Part shown: one piece after another, positions 60,801-64,000 of the stretch
Layout of the letters: every line of letters starts with the position of its first letter
Numbering within the stretch: position 1 is the stretch's first letter
Assembly: GCA_033964015.1 (NCBI GenBank)
Contig: CM066918.1
Location: 26,681,387-26,745,386, forward strand
DNA: 64,000 nucleotides
Origin: Scolanthus callimorphus
Lineage: Eukaryota; Cnidaria; Anthozoa; Actiniaria; Edwardsiidae
Direction of reading: 5' to 3'
Program-made: the position numbers and the translations under genes
Notes under the pieces: generated by a model
What the model was told of the DNA's origin: nothing
Seen by the model: only the letters and a program-made list of their open reading frames with translations
The model's database searches: none

Positions 60801-61570
60801 AAAGTAAAAGTTTAGCTATGAGATCTGATCTATCGTTGAAGAGCCATAACAAAATACCATGCTGCATTCATCAAATGAAACATTTTCTTTGAAAACGCAA
60901 AAAAGGTTATTAAAGAGCTAGCCTCCTTGAGAATGTTTCTGAGATTCTGCTGAATTTTGCATCCGTTTTTAAGATTCCAGAGATCTAACGTTGACAATAG
61001 TATCATTTTTGGTTGACATTGCTGTCGGTGCTATCTCTTTCTATGTAATTTTACTTCCTTCTAATGTAAGACTAGACTGTGTTTTGAGATATTTTGTCCC
61101 AACGATCTCCTAAAAGACAGCTTTTGATGCCGTTTCAACAACAGACGTATCAGGCTCGACAAATCGCCTTAGGCAAATCTTAGCTTCAAACGAACACCTC
61201 TTTAGATCACCATTGTCAACAATAGTTTTTTTTTCCTACTCTCTGCTGTGTATTATGGAAAGTAAAATGTGCTGGAGATGTAAAACTTTCAAGAAGCAAC
61301 CCGGTGCTTCATTTTGACAATTTCTTATAACTTTGTGCGTATTCCAGCTACTTTAAACAAATACCCTTCCTACCTTTAAGAAATTCACATAACGTGAGAA
61401 GTAGAAGGGTCTACATCTATGCCCAGCACGTTTTACCTTAGTTACAGAACTAAAAGTAACTCTTCTTGTCTTACTGGTCCATTTTCAGGGAGGACATGAA
61501 CTCGGAGGAATCTTCGTCAAATCGCTTCTTCCTGGTGGTGCAGCAGAGGCATCTGGAAGAATAAAAGTTG
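36684..61570 (+). CDS. FERM-PDZ protein of PTPN13/FRMPD2 type with a giant repeat exon (locus)
   Basis: Multi-exon gene continuing off the right edge. Eleven exons with matching phases give a 42-residue Ser/Arg-rich N-terminus, then the FERM lobes: F1 (DKLINVVLLNGERLNV to HLWKDD), F2 (IFFRVKYY, YYLQLRKD, LLASYALQAE, HYLPQR) and F3 (EYGIIFNKV, SLGISVRGLIVYE, FRHPWQNIKRMAFH, RRRFFIEAHG). The F2 strings closely resemble the FERM domain of PTPN13 and FRMPD2, from recall. Two PDZ exons follow at 58.8 and 61.5 kb. Such proteins sit under the plasma membrane: FERM binds membrane lipids and receptor tails, PDZ binds C-terminal peptides. No KIND domain lies upstream within reach, and any phosphatase domain would lie off the window. 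A 9.5-kb repeat-coding block with its own stop sits between FERM and PDZ. It is either an alternative terminal exon of this gene or a separate nested gene. Confidence 0.75.
38283..38705. mobile_element. caacttgtcgcgcaaca MITE, copy 2 (inverted)
   Basis: Starts taaagccggggaaatacgag like copy 1, and its interior is the reverse complement of copy 1 (30,828-31,275). The right end has lost the terminal cccggctta part. Confidence 0.85.
38846..39322. mobile_element. nested pair of inverted-repeat elements
   Basis: Outer arms aatggacgattccagctata and tatagctggaatcgtccatt. Inside them, 38,937-39,262 has ends aagggccgttcacacggcgc and gcgccgtgtgaacggccctt and is packed with gcgat/atcgc words. The inner ends resemble hAT-type MITE ends. 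Confidence 0.75.
40362..40430 (+). CDS. FERM gene exon 2 (F1 lobe start)
   Basis: 23 codons, IGDGDKLINVVLLNGERLNV and so on, between ttacag and gtaggt. Phase 0 at both ends. Ubiquitin-like first strands of FERM F1. Confidence 0.8.
40630..40720 (+). CDS. FERM gene exon 3 (F1 lobe)
   Basis: tttgtccag acceptor, gtaaga donor. Encodes SVATGQDLYNTISEHLGLSE and TIFFGLMIIK. Ends in phase 1. Confidence 0.85.
40733..40886. mobile_element. ccatgggaaa palindromic MITE, copy 2, in intron 3
   Basis: Begins 12 bp after the exon 3 donor. catgggaaaagctgaatttc pairs with gaaattcagcttttcccatg; inner gaacacttcccat/atgggaagtgttc also pair. Confidence 0.8.
41008..41096 (+). repeat. gat/gag trinucleotide-rich tract
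   Basis: (gatgat)n then (gag)n in intron 3. It reads as an acidic Asp/Glu peptide ending at tag, but has no splice support. Confidence 0.6.
41166..41245 (+). CDS. FERM gene exon 4 (end of F1)
   Basis: tttatag acceptor, gtaagt donor. Encodes DGEHEFLDLNDKLSKLAKYA and PHLWKDD, matching the usual end of FERM F1. Phase 1 in, phase 0 out. Confidence 0.85.
41408..41484 (+). CDS. FERM gene exon 5 (F1/F2 link)
   Basis: tttccag acceptor, gtaagt donor. Encodes VSCNSSLVFTIFFRVKYYVE and NICLL, then two bases of a split codon. Confidence 0.8.
41556..41645 (-). repeat. tRNA-derived SINE-like fragment
   Basis: On the minus strand tggctcattgtt resembles an A box (41,636-41,624) and ggaatcgaatccc a B box (41,588-41,576) at tRNA-like spacing. 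The ends do not pair as an acceptor stem, so it is not a working tRNA. Lies in intron 5. Confidence 0.4.
41686..41872 (+). CDS. FERM gene exon 6 (F2 core)
   Basis: tctag acceptor, gtaaga donor, phase 2 in and 0 out, 62 codons. Contains YYLQLRKDVLEG, LLASYALQAEVGDY and VPEHYLPQR, the most diagnostic FERM F2 segment and the basis for the PTPN13/FRMPD2 assignment. Confidence 0.9.
42273..42503. mobile_element. relative of the caacttgtcgcgcaaca MITE
   Basis: Termini taaaggcgaggtaaaagggc and gcccgttttacctcgcctta are inverse. The interior has caacttgtctcgcaacattg, a variant of the core seen at 30.8 and 38.3 kb, but different termini. Confidence 0.75.
42870..43207 (+). repeat. 38-39-bp minisatellite, about 9 copies
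   Basis: Unit gcccggatgtgtcgggaagc + gttgcgtgactgacacaaa. Single-base length changes between units let it read through in several minus-strand frames. Confidence 0.9.
43347..43503. mobile_element. ccatgggaaa palindromic MITE, copy 3
   Basis: ttctgcagaaacccatccat and catgggaaaagctgaatttc at the left; the right arm (catgggaattccagcttttc) is more decayed than in copies 1 and 2. Confidence 0.75.
43562..43773 (+). repeat. 10-bp minisatellite gaatgac(t/c)aa, about 20 copies
   Basis: Long run of gaatgactaa or gaatgaccaa units with a few variants. Confidence 0.9.
43858..45148 (+). repeat. 59-bp minisatellite, about 21-22 copies
   Basis: Unit tggacagcgacagccgaaat + tcaggctagtgtgggggagg + cgagcggaggtcttgtaa. 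Units differ by G-run length and a few substitutions; the last two end cacgccacaa. Confidence 0.95.
45304..45408 (+). CDS. FERM gene exon 7 (F2 helix)
   Basis: tttccag acceptor, gtgaga donor, phase 0, 35 codons: AIAKLTASYIRNTLPQLHKA, then ISDAQAEIEYLK. Confidence 0.85.
45466..45660 (+). repeat. ggaaattccaggggagggg-type imperfect repeats
   Basis: About five copies of ctggaaattcc followed by a G-rich block, in intron 7. Confidence 0.7.
45791..45841 (+). CDS. FERM gene exon 8
   Basis: ctgcag acceptor, gtgagt donor, phase 0: EAQKLQEYGIIFNKVSK, the F2/F3 junction. Confidence 0.85.
45943..46008 (+). CDS. FERM gene exon 9 (F3 lobe)
   Basis: ctttcag acceptor, phase 0, YKKDKRGSYSLGISVRGLIV then YE. 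The donor gttgta is weaker than the others, but the frame fits exon 10. Confidence 0.75.
46183..46290 (+). repeat. tandem ttcgggaatttgagtcg repeat, 3 copies
   Basis: About 38-bp units with cgggaattygagtcg cores in intron 9. Confidence 0.7.
46551..46785. mobile_element. MITE-like element in intron 9
   Basis: Ends agttgacacttgcaatt and aattgcaagtgtagac are inverse; inner ctagtgtaaac and gtttacactag pair. Confidence 0.6.
46842..46910 (+). CDS. FERM gene exon 10 (F3 lobe)
   Basis: ttgcag acceptor, gtgagt donor, phase 0: ERGLVKSPVFRHPWQNIKRM then AFH. The FRHPW..IK pattern is typical of the FERM F3 (PH-like) lobe. Confidence 0.85.
47227..47303 (+). CDS. FERM gene exon 11 (F3 lobe)
   Basis: tttcag acceptor, gtaagt donor, phase 2 out: RRRFFIEAHGPPDTSKIVLY then TISYK. 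The last helix of the lobe should follow but was not found with confidence before the N gap. Confidence 0.85.
47317..47750. mobile_element. 434-bp MITE in intron 11, relative of 32,815-33,059
   Basis: Left gagacagatttcagatgact and right cagccatttgaaatccgctc are diverged inverse termini of the gagcggatttc...gtcgtg family. It begins 14 bp after the exon 11 donor. Confidence 0.65.
47984..48031 (+). CDS. possible FERM gene exon 12
   Basis: acctta g acceptor (tag at 47,981-47,983) and gtgagt donor. In the phase required by exon 11 it reads NYEKDDVFYTMRGFI. The peptide does not look like the expected last FERM helix, so this exon is doubtful. Confidence 0.3.
48109..48208. other. assembly gap (100 N)
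   Basis: Exactly 100 N, the usual placeholder for a gap of unknown size. It lies just before the giant repeat exon, so the frame cannot be carried across it, and missing repeat units or the end of the FERM domain may lie inside. Confidence 0.95.
48209..57706 (+). CDS. giant repeat-coding exon, Lys/Arg-rich, novel repeats
   Basis: About 3,160 codons with no visible intron, ending TAG after VAGLIKWGRSWFS. Order: (1) about 37 copies of a 47-residue unit (48,273-53,510); (2) an acidic/polar linker with EESMFSRFWSKVTEN and SLSSLLGRFRSSFLS (53,540-54,120); (3) about 10 copies of a 28-residue unit (54,150-55,000); (4) five GPYQ..FEA motifs and three 115-residue tandem repeats (55,060-57,180); (5) a Gln/Glu/Ser-rich tail. 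No family recognised. The chain is strongly basic and predicted mostly helical. Frameshifts at about 48,500, 49,390, 49,572, 49,812, 50,058, 50,525, 51,670, 52,025, 52,503, 52,590, 53,000-53,110, 53,690, 54,570 and 55,900 break it. In nearly all, one base is missing relative to neighbouring units, and the correct frame resumes at once, which fits sequencing error in a real coding exon. Confidence 0.7.
48273..53510 (+). repeat. 141-bp (47-residue) coding tandem repeat, about 37 units
   Basis: Consensus in two pieces: GWKKVKAAIAFGKFRAYILQ, then EQERTRKILEFMERRQ and KRAQCNAKSS. GWKKVK starts recur every 141 bp from 48,754 to 52,976 (31 units in phase), with diverged units before (GWEKVREAIERGTF, GWHKVRAAIDQGKF) and after (GWWKVRSAIDRGLF, KWKQVKTAMERGTL). 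The Trp, the AI..GKF block, LQE.ER, RRQ and a single Cys are kept throughout. Units at 51,990-53,000 are nearly identical in DNA; those near both edges are diverged, the usual pattern of unequal crossing-over. Confidence 0.9.
54150..55000 (+). repeat. 84-bp (28-residue) coding repeat, about 10 units
   Basis: Consensus GKARFIxAVKxVIRANRxAK plus a basic spacer. Unit 5 (GKERILSSCYELMRAVIRA) is damaged and includes a stop at 54,579. A lone later copy (ATGKATFVLAAKAVAK) lies at about 55,540. The aromatic-x2-AVK...IR pattern loosely echoes WKKVKAAI of the 47-residue unit. Confidence 0.85.
55060..57180 (+). repeat. GPYQ motifs and 115-residue tandem repeat
   Basis: YKGPYQRRFEAREAERLRR-like motifs at about 55,069, 55,247, 55,912, 56,068 and (DKGPHQREFEAK) 57,173. 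Three 345-348-bp units start near 56,168, 56,516 and 56,861, each with SSRDEHSDVWSERMLR, EAERMKAG, RPVAATREARLA and VVEPQLVKLK. An older WSERMARISQKMYEAERTK copy is at about 55,375. Confidence 0.9.
57770..57775 (+). promoter_or_regulatory. polyadenylation signal AATAAA after the giant exon
   Basis: AATAAA 64 bp after the stop at 57,704-57,706. Supports a transcript end here, upstream of the PDZ exons. Confidence 0.55.
57776..58815. other. between giant exon and PDZ exon
   Basis: AT-rich, no supported exon. A second AATAAA lies near 58,350. Confidence 0.4.
58816..58872 (+). CDS. PDZ exon 1
   Basis: gtgacag acceptor, gtaaga donor, phase 0: DYIPIEIPKLNGSFGLNVT. This is the first strand and carboxylate-binding loop of a PDZ domain (SFGLNV in the GLGF position), like PDZ domains of PTPN13-type proteins. 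Confidence 0.8.
58873..61488. other. intron between PDZ exons
   Basis: 2.6 kb. gaatact repeats at 58,878-58,950; otherwise AT-rich with nothing recognised. Confidence 0.55.
61489..61570 (+). CDS. PDZ exon 2
   Basis: tttcag acceptor, gtaggt donor, phase 0 in and 1 out: GGHELGGIFVKSLLPGGAAE then ASGRIKV. Directly continues exon 1: GGIFVK..LPGGAAE.SGRIK is a canonical PDZ core. The GD-(R)-(I/L) segment should come in the next exon, off the window. Confidence 0.9.
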
Positions 61571-64000
61571 GTAGGTGACATGCAACATAATCCCGGACCA
61601 GACAAAGCCAATGAATGGCATCCTCTATGCTCTCTTATGTTGCACAGGAAATGGTCACGAATTTCATCGAAACATTTTACTGCTAGACCTAACCCTCTTA
61701 GCGAAAACCTTCGAGTAACATAACCCCTTGAATAGTAATCCTCTTAGGGACTTACTGCTGTCTCGTGTTGTTTTTTTAAACGGGGAAAATTGAGGATAGC
61801 TATTCTGGCAGATCCTCAGTTGATGAGGTTAAATATTTGCGTAGCTGAGTAGCTCATCTTGGTGGTAGACGCCGCATTAGAGCGACTCACTAATAAGAAT
61901 TTTTCCTGCTGCGTTATCTATAGCGCACCCAATGTTCTCTGTGCAAGATGCATCTAAACATCGCGCATGTTGATTTGTTTATTGAGAGAGTGAGTGAGGA
62001 TTCGAGCCCAACTGCCGTAATTTCCGGCCTTCCTCCTCAAGGCAATACAACTAAACTTGTTCAATCATTGTGTGAAATTTATTTATTTATCTTAAGATTT
62101 TCGGAGTTTTCGTCTTTCATTATAGCCTTCTCAGAGGTCTTCTCTAGCATTTAAATAGTATATTCAATGGATTTAGGTTATGCGTTTTGTGGTATTTGAA
62201 CACCACTATAACCTCATCGTCGCAGGTGGATAAGATAGTAATTATATTCGAGTGCCGCCTGGATATCTGTAGTATGCTTAAAACCTTGGCTAGAAACGTA
62301 AATATTCTATTAAACTCGCTGCATTTGTAATGACTCTTACAAATTTTTGTTTTTCTCATTTCCTGTAGTTGTTATATTTGGTTTTCTTTGTTGGAACTTA
62401 CAGTACTACGAGAGCTGTAGTGTACTAATCGCTAACATATCTTTATGCTATTCAACTATCAATCGATTTGAGATTCAAAGATAGACCGGCTTTCCACTCA
62501 GAAAGTCTTCCAAGGCATTAGTTAATGTTATTAGTCCCTTTGGTCCAACCACAGTTTGTAAGGTTAAAAGGATTCTACTTTGAAGGAGCGTCCTTCGGAG
62601 CCGCTGCAATAACTTAATTTCTCATTGGAATTTCAACCTAGTGAAGTCTTTTTTCCGGCATATATGCTAAGTCATGGTAACAGACCATAAGGAATACTTT
62701 TATCTAGTGTTTTTTCTTTCTAATCTTCGGCGTTCGTGTTATTTCGAGGCAACAGTCGAGCCACTGGTAATCGTATATACGATTGACCTCAATTTCTTGC
62801 TCAAATTCATCTGAATTAAGTAAGTAGTCTGAAGGAAGCTTCACAAGAAGATCCAACATCCCCTCATTAAATATGAATGTGGTCAGGGAAATGCAAATAC
62901 TATATTCTTAAACACTTAAAAACTCTGGTCGCCCTCGAAGAATCCCATGTTTCGATTTCTCATCTTGATTCTGCTTCTTCACTTTTCAAGTGTCTTTTCC
63001 AAAAACTATAAATTCTGACAAAAGGGAGCAACGTGTTTGTATTAATATTTTGGAAGTTTCTCAACTACACAAAGTACTGCTTTTAATTTTTCAACGAAGG
63101 TATTTTTGTTTGCTGAGTTTTCCTTTAGTTTCCTTTCGTCATAGTGATCAAAATCGGACGTTTGGTCAGCAATCCAAGATAGCATATCTTCAAAGCAGTT
63201 TAGTTGAATATATTATTCCCCTTGAACTGTTTGGTGTAATTCAATGTGTTTGTAATACAGAGCACATACCAATATTAAAGTTGTCTCTGTACAGGAAATT
63301 AAGAAAACGAAGTTCCTTGGTTATGTACACATTTTCGTAGTTTTGTACTTGTATTATACATACAATGTTTCTTCCAAATCGTTTCGTTTCTCTTACTAAC
63401 TAGACAATTAAACAACACGAGTAAAAACTTCTGGCTTCCATGAATTGTGTTCTGAATCACCACCATGTCGAGTCGGATATTGATTATTCGGTACATCTGC
63501 TAGCTGTTTGCTCTGCTATATGTATATAACAAAACCCAATCAAAACTTTGGTAGGCCCTTTCTTAATGCTTTATCCAAAATATTCTCGCTGCGAAAGAAA
63601 GTAGAGTAATTTCCCCTCAAAGAAATGCAAAAAACATCTGCATTGTGGACATGAATTACTTTAATTCTAAGGAGGTGGACACATTAGAAATTCTCGTGAA
63701 AGAATGCAAGTTTCTTTAATAAAATCGTGCAACACACAATTATACAATGAATCATTTACCCAAGGCGAAGCATTTTTATATAATGTGCTACCATATCTAG
63801 GGCCTTCACGCTTCCATTATGGTTTTTCAGAGATAGGGAATCAAAACAAGTCGTGACGGTCGCTCGCATCGTAGCGAGAACGTGAAAACTTCCCGATGAC
63901 AGGCCCGAAAACTGCTTCGCAAAAGCACTAATTTTGGCCCAAATAGGGATTCACTTTTCAGGTGTTTAATTTTTCTAGTTCACCACACCGACATTACTTA
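61571..64000. other. intron to right edge, no exon found
   Basis: No continuation of the PDZ domain could be found before 64,000, so the intron exceeds 2.4 kb. No transposon ends recognised. Confidence 0.45.

Noticed and set aside
61850..62040. tRNA-like A and B boxes (gtagctcatcttgg; ggattcgagccc)
   Set aside because: The boxes are about 140 bp apart, too far for a tRNA or intact SINE head.

Overview
This is metazoan nuclear DNA: genes are split by GT-AG introns, most sequence is non-coding, and short inverted-repeat DNA transposons and minisatellites are dense. The style of the repeats and the mix of genes suggest an anthozoan cnidarian (coral or sea anemone type). That is an inference; no diagnostic marker gene was seen.

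Layout. 0.2-0.5 kb: two exons of a RING-finger protein on the minus strand, cut by the window edge. 2.6-3.6 kb: an intronless, divergent class A GPCR broken by one extra base in an A run. 3.6-12.7 kb: nested MITE-like elements. 12.8-14.4 kb: an intact 542-codon single-exon gene of unknown function, with a serine-rich centre and several RxxS sites, followed by a TA-flanked inverted-repeat element. 15-36 kb: almost only repeats. These include a 1.3-kb foldback element with a perfect 9-bp target duplication (17,857-19,174), a 0.7-kb near-perfect palindrome (31.7-32.4 kb), and LINE 3' tails.

36.7 kb to the right edge is one multi-exon plus-strand locus. Eleven exons with consistent phases (36,684-47,303) encode a short basic N-terminus and a FERM domain of the PTPN13/FRMPD2 type. 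Two exons (58,816-58,872 and 61,489-61,570) encode the start of a PDZ domain that continues off the window. Between them lies a coding block of about 9.5 kb (48,209-57,706) without a visible intron. It encodes about 37 copies of a 47-residue Lys/Arg-rich repeat (141-bp unit), then about 10 copies of a 28-residue repeat, then GPYQ-type motifs and three 115-residue repeats, and ends in a stop and a polyadenylation signal before the PDZ exons. I do not recognise this repeat array as a known family. It is the strongest candidate here for something undescribed.

The repeat block is broken by about a dozen single-base frameshifts, nearly all apparent deletions, and follows a 100-N gap. Residual long-read error explains this better than decay. 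A likely model is a FERM protein with two fates: a FERM plus giant basic repeat tail isoform, or a FERM-PDZ isoform made by skipping the giant exon. The link across the gap is inferred.
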